NCBI GenBank assembly: GCA_963565915.1
Contig: OY751489.1
Location: 3,100,001-3,164,000, forward strand
Source of the DNA: Entoloma clypeatum
Taxonomy: Eukaryota > Basidiomycota > Agaricomycetes > Agaricales > Entolomataceae
Direction of reading: 5' to 3'
Length of the DNA: 64,000 bases
Shown piece after piece: positions 54,717 through 64,000 of the stretch. The stretch's first letter is position 1. Every line of letters starts with the position of its first letter. The translations under genes were made by a program, and so were the position numbers. Under the pieces are notes generated by a model. It ran no database searches, was not told the origin of the DNA, and saw only the letters and a program-made list of their open reading frames with translations.

Positions 54717-55811
54717 TTACCTTCCTCCCAGTCTGCTGTTCTGCCAGTGCTGCAGCGCCTCCACCGTAGTCTCAGCCTCCTTTGTTGCAAGGAAGTATAC
54801 CTTGGTATGCGCGCCGAAGGCGTCAACACATGGCATCATGTACTGTTTCCCCCCGGTCGACTGGACGCGTGACAGCCCCCATAGGTCAATGTGGATGCGG
54901 TCCAGTGGTGCTGCCACGCCATCTGTATTGCCGTCAAAAGGCCTTCGGGTTTGCTTTCCCATGATACAGTCTTCACACTGACCAGGTCCTTGTATGAGGG
55001 TCGTGATATCTAGGCCGCGTACAATGCCACCATGGAGCATCCGTTCAATTGTCCCGTAGCCGACATGCCCCAGCCTGTGATGCCACATGTCGATGCTGGC
55101 GGGCTTGACATGGGACCGGGTAGCAAAGGCAAGTACGGCGTTTCTGGCCTGACATGTGGCTGCAACACTCATGGTCGTGGGCGGAGTCGATGTTGTTGCT
55201 ACAATAGGCCCGGTAGGTGGGTGCAGGTCTATCTCATACATTGTACCAACGCCCCTTCCGTGCATGAAAGGAATGCCTGAGGGGTTTACAAAAGTTACAC
55301 CCCCCACGCCAAAAACACTGAAGCAGCCGGCTTTGTCAAGGTGGCCGATGGATACGAGGTTGTGGGATAGGTCTGGGCAGTGGTAGGCCGTCTCAAATGT
55401 GATGTTAATGATCCTTCCATCGTAGATGACACGCTTATCAACCCTCCCCGTTTCTAGGATATTGAATTCGCCGTCGTGTGTCGCCGTTTTCCCATTTCCC
55501 TCATGAGGCCCATAGGTTGTGAAGTCGGCGATGTCAGTGAAACAATGTTTGCTACATGCTGAATTGGCATAGGTAATTATGGGGAAATGAGGGCCTCTCA
55601 ATGGGGGTTCTTGGATCTGTGTCATGAGGACATAGAATTTGCTGCTGCCACCGCCGTGCACAACAGCTGGTGTGGTCTGGGGAATGATGGCGATGTTGGC
55701 GGATGGCTTCATGGGAGTTGGGGTCATAGTCTGCGCGCTCGAGAAGGTACCCGTGTTCCCCTTTTTCTTCCACCAGTCTGGGTACTGACCTTCCATCCCT
55801 CCCCCAGGCTT
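54717..55811 (-). pseudogene. COP3 protease and GAG-pre-integrase region
   Basis: MEGQYPDWWKKKG..., a protease-like segment ITYANSACSKHCFTD whose catalytic position reads N-S-A instead of D-S-G, LVSIGHLDKAG, then WHHRLGHVGYGTIERML and CEDCIMGKQTRRPF, and integrase start RIHIDLWGL. A frameshift at ~54712-54725 separates it from the catalytic DEGGEF. Confidence 0.83.
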
Positions 55812-56311
55812 TGTTACATTCTGATCCTCTGATCCAACTCTGATCCAACTCCTCCGACATTTTGACTGATACTTGATTACATTGTACTTACTGTTACGAA
55901 CCTTCTCGCTACGTATGATACTTACATTACCTCTGTAGTTATGTTCACATCTCCGAAAGCCACTTACTATCCGACTCCGACATTAGCCACTCGTTCTCCG
56001 ACTCCAATGAATCCACACGTCCTCCGACATACTATATAAACCTACGTATAATCTTGTATTAGCTTCAGTTTGAATATCAACTTAGATTCGACATCTTACC
56101 TCCCATCCTCTTTCCGACTCTTAACTTGAGTCCAACCTCTGATCCTCCAATCCTCTGATCCTCTGAAATAAGGACACCAACGTATTAGCAAGGGCGCAAC
56201 ACACAAGTTGAAGCCAAGTCCTTGCTCCTACGTTGCACGCGCTCTGGCCACCCTCCGACCCTCCGACGTGTCCGACGTAGCTCCGACGTTTTTGTCGATC
56301 AGTTCTTAACA
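55812..56311 (+). repeat. Solo LTR of the GYP-A family in COP3 gag-pol
   Basis: 500 bp, TGTTACATTC...TTCTTAACA with TSD GGCTT (55807-55811, 56312-56316). Carries the TATATAAA and CAGTTTGAATAT signals. It is the product of LTR-LTR recombination of a lost GYP-A copy. Confidence 0.93.
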
Positions 56312-56709
56312 GGCTTGAAACACTTGTCAATAGTGTGGCCGACCCTCCGGCAAGTGGGGTTGGTGCAGACTGCTGTGGAGTGTTGGCGTTGGATTGTAGT
56401 GAGTGCCTGGACTGTCTGTGCGATGGGTTTGCAATCATGGGCGAGCATCGCTTCGTGGGCGGTAAGTCGTGCCATGACTTCTGGTGACGTCTTCAGGCTA
56501 TAGAGCATGCTGATAAAAATACTCCAGGTTGGCAGCATCAAGACAAGCACAATCATACGGAACTCAGTGTCCATCATTTTTCCGCCCTGGTTGTTGGCCT
56601 CAGCCCATGCTTCCCTGAGTGCCTTGAAGTGCGCGTCAAGATCAGCACCGTTGGAGTGACAGATGGCACAAAGGGCCGTGTCAGCGGTAAGTAAACCAAT
56701 ATCTGTAGC
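56312..56709 (-). pseudogene. COP3 Gag, C-terminal part with zinc knuckle
   Basis: Minus strand: IGLLTADTALCAICHSNG...MMDTEFRMIVLVLMLPTW...CTNPTCRRVGHTIDKC (C-x4-C-x4-H-x4-C). Joins the N-terminal part at 57576 when the hAT-like element is removed: VTTD-IGLL is in frame. Confidence 0.85.
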
Positions 56710-57575
56710 TAGGCAATAGCGTGGGTACAGGTAACCCGCGCGGGTCACAGGTACGGGTATCCACGGGTCCGGGTACGGGTCATGTTTTCGCAACCCGCGA
56801 CCCCTGGCAGTACCCATCACATGTCATGCTCTGACGTGGCACTGCCTCGGGACTCTTCGCCAATGCCCACACCTGGTGCCCAAGGCTGGCTCTTGCCCAA
56901 ACACCCAACGGCCGTCTGCCGCTCTCAACGGTCATGTCTCACCCCCACCGCTGCCCAACGGCCGTCTCTCGCCGCCCAACAGGCACCTCTCGTGCCCAAC
57001 GGTTCCCACATGTGCCTAACGCCCCCCCACATGTGTCCAATGGCCGCCACTCGCGCCCACCACCCTGAACAGCTGTGTCTCGCCCGCCAATGCCGCCTAA
57101 TGGCCGTCTAGCACCCCAACGAACACCTCTAGTGCCCAATCGCCCCCCCCACATGCCCAACGGCCGCCACTCGCGCCCAACTGCCCCCACACATGACCAA
57201 CTGCCGCCACTTGCCCCCACCAGCCCCCACACGTGCCCACCGGCCGTCACTTGTGCCCACTGCCCTGAATGGCCACGCATCACGCCCACTCGCACCTGGA
57301 GGAGAAGAGTGGGGCTGGGAGGATGGGGCTGGGGACAACAAGTCCCCAGCAGGGTGTAGTATGACGCGTGCATCCCGCACGTGTCTTGTAGTTTTTTTTT
57401 TGGTAGTTTAAATACATGTTTTTTCTACTGCAAACACCCGCGCGGGAACCCGAACCCGTCAGTACCCACGCGTACCCACACTGCATCTACCTGCGGGTCG
57501 ACGGGTTGCTACCCATGCGGGTACAGGTACGGGTCGGCGTTGTCATACCTGCAGGAGTACCCGTGCCATTGCCTA
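56710..57575. mobile_element. hAT-like non-autonomous element with GGGTAC-rich ends (HAT2)
   Basis: 866 bp with 8-bp duplication TCTGTAGC/TCTGTAGT (56702-56709, 57576-57583). Ends are inverted: TAGGCAATAGCGTGGGTAC on the left, TAGGCAATGGCACGGGTAC on the right (opposite strand). Subterminal zones are full of GGGTAC/GTACCC and CCCGCG motifs. The centre (56880-57290) is a degenerate tandem repeat of GCCCAACGGCCGCC-like units. No coding capacity. Confidence 0.8.
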
Positions 57576-57934
57576 TCTGTAGTCACATCCCTGATGTCCG
57601 TCATGGATTTCCAGGCTTCGGCAGTGGTCCCATTGGTTTTGACACCGTGTCCGACAGTATTTTTGACATTCAGAGTTACCAGTCTGAGCATGTAGGCGTT
57701 CCGCTGGAACCATTCATCTAGGGTAGGTGTGGGGAATCCCCAGTATGCGGTCATGGGGGTAGCAGTGGTGGCAGCCGTGGTCGATGGCGAGGGTTTCATG
57801 ATCGACCCATTGAGGTAGCCAAAAACTCTGCGCGTGTTAGCAGCATTTGTGATGGTGTTTTTCCATTGGATCCAGTTCGATCCGTCGAACTTCTCCTCTG
57901 GTGGCAGGAGGAAAGCGGCAGGCTGCGAGGACAT
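57576..57934 (-). pseudogene. COP3 Gag, N-terminal part
   Basis: Starts MSSQPAAFLLPPEEKFDGSNWIQ, a Copia gag (UBN2-type) opening with LDEWFQRNAYMLRLVTLNVKN. Cut by HAT2 after DVTTD. Confidence 0.85.
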
Positions 57935-58016
57935 GGTCAGTTTCGGGGTCAGTGGTCGATAGGTCAGTTTCAGGATCAGGTGAGGTGTTGTACGGTGTTT
58001 TTATTCAGCAACAGGT

Positions 58017-58029
58017 GGGGCCCATAACC
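58017..58029 (-). promoter_or_regulatory. COP3 primer-binding site
   Basis: GGTTATGGGCCCC on the minus strand directly after the LTR, the same initiator-tRNA anticodon-arm half-site as COP1 and COP2, although the elements are otherwise unrelated in their LTRs. Confidence 0.78.
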
Positions 58030-58361
58030 TGTTGCGATCTCAGTTGACATGTAGGGTGAATCAACTATATTGTATACCTGTTGCGATCTGTAATAGGTAT
58101 GTAAGTAAACATCATTTGAATAAATAGAGTTATTGGGCATACCTCAGTTGACACGTAGGGTGAATAAACTGAGGCAACAGTCTCATATAGACAACATATA
58201 AGTAGGGGTCTTGTAGTTAGGTAAAATATGAAATAGGTAACAAAAGATCGTGGCGCGAAACTTCACGCCACCGAGGTGAAATGTCGTGAAACTCGGGGCA
58301 TGAATGATGTGGGTATGAATGCTGGTATTCATCTCTGTCTGTTGAGCCATAATACCCAACA
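58030..58361 (-). repeat. COP3 5' LTR
   Basis: 332 bp, uninterrupted; shows the empty target sites of the Tc1 and HAT1 insertions seen in the left LTR (GGTATGTAAGTAAACATC). Confidence 0.93.
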
Positions 58362-59632
58362 ACAAGATGCATATTTCAGCTTGGAAGACTCAGCTTCATG
58401 CATTCAGTAGCATGTATTGATACCATTGGTTCATTTTGCATAATGTATCTAACTAGAGAAAACGCCGAGCTTCGCCGGCAAGGTCACCTTGTTTGTTTTT
58501 CAATGTGTGATTCGGTAACGAGAAGAAAAAAGTAGTAAACGACTATTTTTATTACAGTTTTCAACATTTGTTGGCGCAAAAGAGTTTAAACAATGCAGAA
58601 TATTTTAGAAGAGAGGAGTTGTTTTGGTATTAGTTTGTAAAGCTGCTGTGTAGGGAATATTAGTAGTATTCTCATGTAAGAGCGGAGGCAGAAGAAACCT
58701 TTACAGGTTCTTTTTTTGTTTAGGGCTTTGCTCCATAGCAGGACCAGCACTGATTTTGTGTTTGATAGGAGAATGTATTGTTGTTATGGGGGGTCGTAAA
58801 ATAATCATTTCTTGTAAGACGGTATTGAAAATGGAGCGTTTTTTGGATTTGATTTGGTAATGGACCATTGTGAAATGCACTTCGACAATGGCGCTGCAGA
58901 TTTTTTGTTGGTAATCAGATGGTTCGATAAGCTTGTGTTGAGTGTCATACACAGGTATTCATTTTGCGAGATGTGAATGAGCAATATTGGACAGAGCAGC
59001 TTGGTTGCGAGTGTTGACTGGCCAATCAGTAATAGAACAGAGTAGTTCTTTTTTTGGGATGTATATCTATTATTTCATTGCATTCGATGAGTAGAGGTGG
59101 TTTTAACTTACCATCGTCACTTGTATCTGGAACATAAAGTAAAAAAAACCAATTGTCAGTGTGTTTTGATTTCTGTAGCATTCACATCTCACCAAAATTA
59201 CCGTCATCAATTTCAGAGGTAGTCAAGGTGATGGATGATGCATTATCATTGGCAACATCAGTGTGGTCTGTTTTATCTTTTTTCTTTTCAATTTTTAATT
59301 AGTATTTAGCTTTAAGGATTGACAAAATGTCGGTATACTCACTTTAAAGATACAATAACACAGTTTAATACAGGACATGTTGCCATTTCCTGTGTCATGG
59401 GGTTGTAGGATGCTGTAAACGTCATTGTAAGGGCAACCACTTTCACTTTTCACTTTTCCTTTCCTTTCTTCCTTTCCTTTCTATTCCACCATCTCCGACG
59501 TCCTCTGATCGTATCCGCTGCCTCCGACATCTTATCCGCCTCTCCGCATCTGACGACTCCGCGCCCATCCGCTACTCCGCACATCAGATCGCAGGTAGTA
59601 TCATTCATCTTGTTTCCATTCATCCCCCATCC
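58362..59632. other. Non-repetitive AT-rich region between COP3 and GYP-B3
   Basis: 1.27 kb with no recognised transposon. It may hold a decayed multi-exon gene (see 58701-59398). The 59450-59600 part is C/T-rich with TCCGC/TCCGAC words like those of the Gypsy elements. Confidence 0.4.
58701..59398 (-). pseudogene. Possible decayed multi-exon lineage-specific gene
   Basis: Minus-strand pieces with splice-like borders: MTQEMATCPVLNCVIVSLK ending at GTGAGT (59398 to ~59343), KDKTDHTDVANDNASS... ending at GTAATT, a short TSDD exon ending at GTAAGT, and an open stretch IVEVHFTMVHYQIKSKKRS...ILRPP to a stop at 58701. The VEVHFT...ILRPP pattern recalls unnamed agaricomycete proteins. The 58952 segment has no acceptor in frame, so I consider it broken. 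Function unknown. Confidence 0.3.
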
Positions 59633-60034
59633 TGTTATGCTTAACAAACTGTTCCAAGGTTCAGGCAGAGTATGCAGGAAAGTGGAAAGGCGAAGAGCAA
59701 AGTGATTGCTAAATCTAAGGAATCTACTACAGTACAAGAGGTTTATATAGGTACTGACTATAGGCGGTAGCGGATGAGTCAGTACTGCGGAAGGCAGTGC
59801 GCATGAGTAAGGCAACTGCGGAAGGCTATGTACAGTGAGTAAGCTGACTGCGGAAAGCGAGTCAGCACAGGAGCAAAGTATACTAAAGGGGATGACGAAG
59901 TAATGTAATGAGTCAGACTGGGAATCGAAGGTTGCAAAAGTAGACATTAGACATAGTAAGTTCATAAGAGGGCGCCGAGTCGGGCCGATAAGTAAAAGAT
60001 ATGACATGGTCCTCATACCGTAGAGTCCGTAACA
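59633..60034 (-). repeat. GYP-B3 3' LTR
   Basis: 402 bp, same length as the GYP-B2 5' LTR but with roughly ten differences, nearly all CpG transitions. Confidence 0.92.
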
Positions 60035-60068
60035 TGTTCCCCTCTCCAAGCTCTGTGTCCTCACAGAG

Positions 60069-60440
60069 TCACTGTCCCCATCCCTCGTTGTTGCCGAGAT
60101 CGGACCAGTTCGGACTTTCCTTGAGGCTCCAATCATATATCAACTCCTCATTGATGGCTACGGCGAGTTCAAGGCCTTTGATGGCAAGCCGAATACGTCA
60201 ATTTTCAATGACGAGGGTGCTGGTGTAGTTCCCAAGAATTTGTTTCTCCTCGGGAGTCGGGGCGACGGGGAGATTGGACAGCGAATGAAGTCGGATATTC
60301 ATCTGGCGATGAAGGAGGTCGGCAAGGGAAGTTTCGAGGGCATGGATTTGGTCTCTTATGGAGAGTGCTTCGTTCATAAGGGCGGCGAGGGCGGGGTTGA
60401 TGTCGGTGGTGGAGGTGGAGGTGACGATGGTGTTTGACAT
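60069..60440 (-). pseudogene. GYP-B3 ORF3 with one stop
   Basis: Homologue of GYP-B1 ORF3: MSNTIVTSTSTTDINPALAAL...IRDQIHALETSLADLLHRQMNIR. TGA at 60198-60200 stands where GYP-B1 has CGA (VEN-R-RLRLA). The downstream frame stays open to 60069, 123 codons in all. Confidence 0.75.
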
Positions 60441-60573
60441 GGCGGTGAGGATGGTTGAGAGATAAAAGAAGAATGGGGTGGCTATATTGGGCAGGGAAAA
60501 GACTAGAGCGGGGAACTCGGTGTGTGGTTGACTGATGAGGTCGATACTGCCATGGGTTTTGAGAACTCGTCTC

Positions 60574-63500
60574 TTATCGTGGACGAGGCGGGTTCTGCCG
60601 ATGGAAATCGCGGATCAAATCTTGAGCGTTTTGAACATTAGCTTGAGGTTCCCATGTGTTCTCTTCTGGGCCATATCCTTCCCACTGGACGAGGTACTGG
60701 ATCTTTCCACGGAACTTTTGAGAGTCTAGAATCGTAGACACATGGTACTCTTCTTGTCCTTCGACGATGATCGGATCAGGGGCTGGTTTCTTTTTCTGAA
60801 TGGCGTACTTCGGAGTTTCATATGGTGACAACAGGGTCTCATTGAACACAGGGTGAATCATCTTCCAAGTCTTCGGAAGATCAAGAAGGTACGCGCTAGC
60901 TCCTTTCTTCTCTAGGACTTTGAATGGTCCATGTCGGAGTGCATCAAGTTTCTTTGAGGGGCGATCGGTCCTGATGTTAGTCCCTTCTAGCCACACCTTG
61001 TCTCCAATGCGGTAGTCCCGAGACGGACTTCGCCGTGTGTCAACTGTCTTCTTCATCTGATCCTGTGCTTGTTTCAGTGCAGCATTGGCTTCTTCTCATG
61101 CCTGTTTAAGTTTTTTCAAGAAGTCGTTGGCAGCCGGATTAGTATCTTCTAACATGAGCTCTCCCTTCCACGGATGTAAACCGTAGTTGAGGTAGAATGG
61201 GGTGTGCTTTGTTGCCTGATGTTCTTTGTCATTGTACTGGAACTCTGTGATTGCGATCCATTCAGCCCAATCATCCTGTAGATGGTTGACAAAGTTTTGT
61301 AAGAATGCTTCCGTTTCCTGATGTGATCGCTCGGCCTGTCCATCAGTCTGTGGGTGGTATGTGGTGGACAGGTTCCTCTTGATCCCTAGCATGCGGCAGA
61401 GTATCTCCATGAACTTCATGGCGAACTGTGGTCCCCTATCGCTGATGATCTTCTTGGGGATCCCATGAAGCTTCCATATCTGATCCTGATAGATCTTGGC
61501 TAATCCTTCAGCTGATAGTTCCACGGTTGTCAGAATGAGGTGAAGCATCTTCGAATGTCTATCCATGATGACCAGAATTGCATTTTTTCCATCAGATTCT
61601 GGTATTGGTCCCACGATGTCGATTCCTATGTCTTCCCATGGGTGACTTGGTGCTGCATGGGGATGTAGCGGAGCATGTCGCTTTTGTCGGTTAATCTTGT
61701 TGCGTTGACAAGTGTCACAACCCTTCACATACTTCTTCACATCATGCAGTATGGTAGGCCACCAGTAGGTGTGAGTGAGGAGTTCATGTGTCCGGTACTG
61801 TCCTGGATGTCCAGCCACTGGTGCATCATGTGACTCAAACATCAATTCTTGGCGTAATTGTGGATCTGGCGGGACATAGACTCATTCTCCTGCATAGGTG
61901 ATCCCATTCTCCTGCTGATACCAATGAGGATTCTTCTTTAGACCCTGGGCTACTTCTGTCTCCATGCGGTTTGAACCCTTGATGCGTGTGATCCACGGAT
62001 TTTCGATGGTCGTGACGTTTCCAATTTTGATGGAATCAGATGTTTCACCCCCTTCAAAGAATTGTTCCTCTGTGAACATCTCCATTTGTACCACATCTTC
62101 TGATTCCAACCGTTTCAAGAATAGTCCCTCCTTGAGCATTTGGTCACTGTTCTGTGGTTCGAGTTCCGCTTCATACCAGGGTAAGCGTGACAGGATGTCC
62201 GCTTTCGCATTGGTCTTGCCAGGCACATGCCGTAATTCGAAGTCATAGTCTTGTAACTTCATTTTCCAGCGTCGCTGTCGTTGATTCAGATCCTGAGGAC
62301 GACGGAAATATTCCAGGTTCTTTTGATCGGTCAAGATTTCAAAACGTTCCCTGGCTTCGAGCAGATAATGTCTCCAATCTTTTAGTGCTTCCATGACCGC
62401 CAGGAGTTCCTTGTCATATATCTCATAATTCTGTTCAGCTGTGGACATGGTCCGCGACAAGAACGCGATGGGGTGCCATTTGTCGTCTTGCTTCTGAGAG
62501 AGTACTGCTCCAATTGCATAGCCCGATGCATCGGTTTCAACCCTGAACTGTCCCTCTGGTTTCGGTAATGCCAAGACTGGTGCCGATGTAATTGCCCGTA
62601 TGAGACCTTCAAAAGCTTGCTGCTCTGTTGGTCCCCAAGTAAATGCCGTACTGCCTGTGAGCGCGGTGAGAGGTTTTGCGATGTTTGAGTACCCTTCAAT
62701 AAAACGTTGATAGAAGTTAGCAAATCCAAGGAACTTCTGAACTTCCTTTTTTGATGTGGGTGCTCGCCAGTTTTGAATTGTATCCACCTTCTCAGTTTCC
62801 ATCTCAACACGCCCCTCACCAACCACATATCCCAATATAGGTCATTTCATTACTTCCCATAAACACTTCTTCTCCTTTAGGAACAAATCATTGTCCGATA
62901 GGATCTGTAGGATTTCTTTGGTGTTTCGCGCGAGTTCTTCCTTGGTTTTACCAATAACCACAATGTCATCCATGTAGATCACACAGATACGTCGGCGGAT
63001 CTGGTCCCGGAATAGACTAGCCATCATTTGAGAGAACGTTCCCGGGGAGTTGCAAAGACCGAAAAACATGACCAATGGTTCGAACAATCCTCGACTGGTG
63101 AGAAAGGCAGCTTTCCATTCATCGCCCTCCTTAATCCGGACGTTGTTATAGCCCCACATGATGTCCATCTTATTGAAGTAGACTGCATCTTTCAGTATGT
63201 CCAAGAGATTGGATATTCGTGGGAGTGGGAACTTGTCTTTGACCGTGAATTTGTTGACCATGCGGTAATCTTGTACCAATCGTTTGGAGCCATCCTTCTT
63301 GTTGATGAAGAAGCAAGGGGAGGCATAAGGGGATTTGGACGGGCGGATCTTTCCTGTTGCTAGACCCTCGTCAATGAATGCGTCCAATTCCTCTTGTTCC
63401 TTTTGCGTCATAGGATATGTATTTCCCCCTAGTTCCTTTGGTGCATCCGGTGTAAGTTCGATACCATGGTCCCATTCCCTCTCCTTTGGGATTTTATCAA

Positions 63501-63997
63501 AGTTCTCTTTCTCGAAGAGATGAGCAAATTGTTCAACATATGAGGGTCGTTTGGTTGTGGGAGGTGGTGTGGGAGTGACAGCTTCCAAAATAGGGTCTCC
63601 AGGCTTCCATTTCTGATCTGACTTTTTGGGTGCATCTTTGTCGCGCACCTCAACCATGCGAACCCGGTGTTTGTGACCCTTAAGGTTAATCCTAAAATCC
63701 GAGTGTTTGGTTCGACATGTTGTTGGGCGCCGGTTAAATGTTACCGCACCGGTTGTCCAATTAATTGTGGGTTTGTGGTGTACCAACCAGTCATGTCCCA
63801 AGAGCATGTCCGTTCTCCCAATGTCCAGTACCATTGCTTCCATGGTTTCCTGATGTGCTCCCAAATCCAGTTTGACTTTGGCAAGTTGGCTCGCTTTCTG
63901 TTGTCGATTTGGTGATCCATCCGCATTTAGAATTGCTATGGGCGGTATTCCTCGCGTGGGGAGGTTCTGTTTGCATACTATTCTGGGATGGATGCAT
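60574..63997 (-). pseudogene. GYP-B3 Pol, protease to chromodomain, with shared TGA codons
   Basis: Reads from RIVCKQNLPTRGIPP (after the protease Asp) through LLGHDWLVHH, RT IYMDDIVVIG, RNase H, H2C2 and integrase to a complete chromodomain (KIQYLVQWEGYGPEENTWEP), ending at 60574. TGA codons at EMK-stop-PILG, AGE-stop-VYV and KQA-stop-EEA are the same as in GYP-B2. The only coding difference noticed is AAN/AAD near 61130. Confidence 0.9.
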
Positions 63998-64000
63998 GTG

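Larger units (their letters stand above)
17222..58361 (-). mobile_element. COP3: old Ty1/Copia element, host of the whole nest
   Basis: Outermost element, minus strand, TSD ACAAG at 17217-17221 and 58362-58366. After removal of the nested insertions its LTRs are both 332 bp, with about a dozen differences. Internal coding is broken into pieces by GYP-C, a solo LTR and a hAT-like element; a Tc1 and a second hAT-like element sit in its left (3') LTR. The primer site (58017-58029, minus) is the same initiator-tRNA half-site as in COP1; the polypurine tract is at 19681-19690. It is a different family from COP1/COP2. Confidence 0.92.
59633..64000 (-). mobile_element. GYP-B3: B-family Gypsy element, runs past the right edge
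   Basis: Minus strand. 3' LTR 59633-60034, ORF3, then pol from its end back to the protease region at the window edge. The left TSD would be the bases before 59633 (ATCC... end), but the partner lies outside. pol is almost base-identical to GYP-B2, including its stops. Confidence 0.92.

Noticed and set aside
56782..57400. ORFs in the HAT2 core and GGGTAC-type telomere-like repeats
   Set aside because: The ORFs are readings of a degenerate tandem repeat, and the GGGTAC runs are subterminal motifs bounded by TIRs and an 8-bp duplication, so neither genes nor an interstitial telomere.
1..64000. tRNA, rRNA, CRISPR, prophage or plasmid features
   Set aside because: Scanned for by eye; no cloverleaf with box A/B, no rRNA-like stretch, no regularly spaced repeats, and introns show a eukaryotic genome.

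Overview
The window is from a filamentous fungus, most likely an agaricomycete basidiomycete. Introns are short (45-160 nt, GT-AG), gene spacing is tight, and the gene repertoire (Cdc7/SepH-type kinase tail, RCC1, mitochondrial L5, fungal M64 peptidase) and the Tf1/sushi-type retroelements all fit. No rRNA, tRNA, CRISPR array or prokaryotic signal was seen. All names such as COP1 or GYP-A are labels used only in this annotation.

Positions 1-10.2 kb are ordinary gene-dense euchromatin. In order: the C-terminal part of a septation-initiation kinase (+), an RCC1-type Ran exchange factor (+, 3 exons), a mitochondrial uL5 ribosomal protein (-, intronless), a low-complexity protein ending in a farnesylation box CVIM (+, 4 exons) and an M64-family metallopeptidase (-, 9 exons including 19-, 21- and 32-nt micro-exons). 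Splice models were built by hand; each closes to a whole number of codons.

From 10.6 kb the window is almost entirely transposable elements, and it can be parsed base by base with target-site duplications (TSDs). COP1 (10891-16611, TSD ATATT) is an intact Copia element that splits a lineage-specific gene. The outer shell of the main cluster is an old Copia, COP3 (17222-58361, minus, TSD ACAAG). Inside it lie a Tc1-like DNA transposon (TSD TA), two hAT-like short elements (8-bp TSDs), a GYP-A family solo LTR (TSD GGCTT) and the Gypsy element GYP-C (20593-53158, minus, TSD AGATC). GYP-C was in turn hit by GYP-A (20728-33605, TSD TGCGC), GYP-B1 (35340-41909, TSD CCTTC) and GYP-B2 (42938-48693, TSD CTTGT). 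GYP-A was hit by COP2 (27646-33421, TSD AACTT). A third B-family copy, GYP-B3, runs off the right edge from 59633.

Two priming systems coexist. The Copia elements carry a primer site complementary to the anticodon arm of initiator tRNA-Met (half-tRNA priming). GYP-A and GYP-B have primer sites complementary to their own predicted transcript start (self-priming, as in Tf1/sushi elements).

The most unusual content is a spliced gene carried antisense, between pol and the 3' LTR, in both GYP-A and GYP-C. It encodes a coiled coil plus a six-cysteine cluster with exact Zn2Cys6 spacing. In GYP-A it is intact although gag and pol are full of stops. GYP-B carries a different, sense-strand small third ORF. 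Decay is dominated by CGA-to-TGA and other CpG transitions, pointing to cytosine methylation rather than classical RIP.
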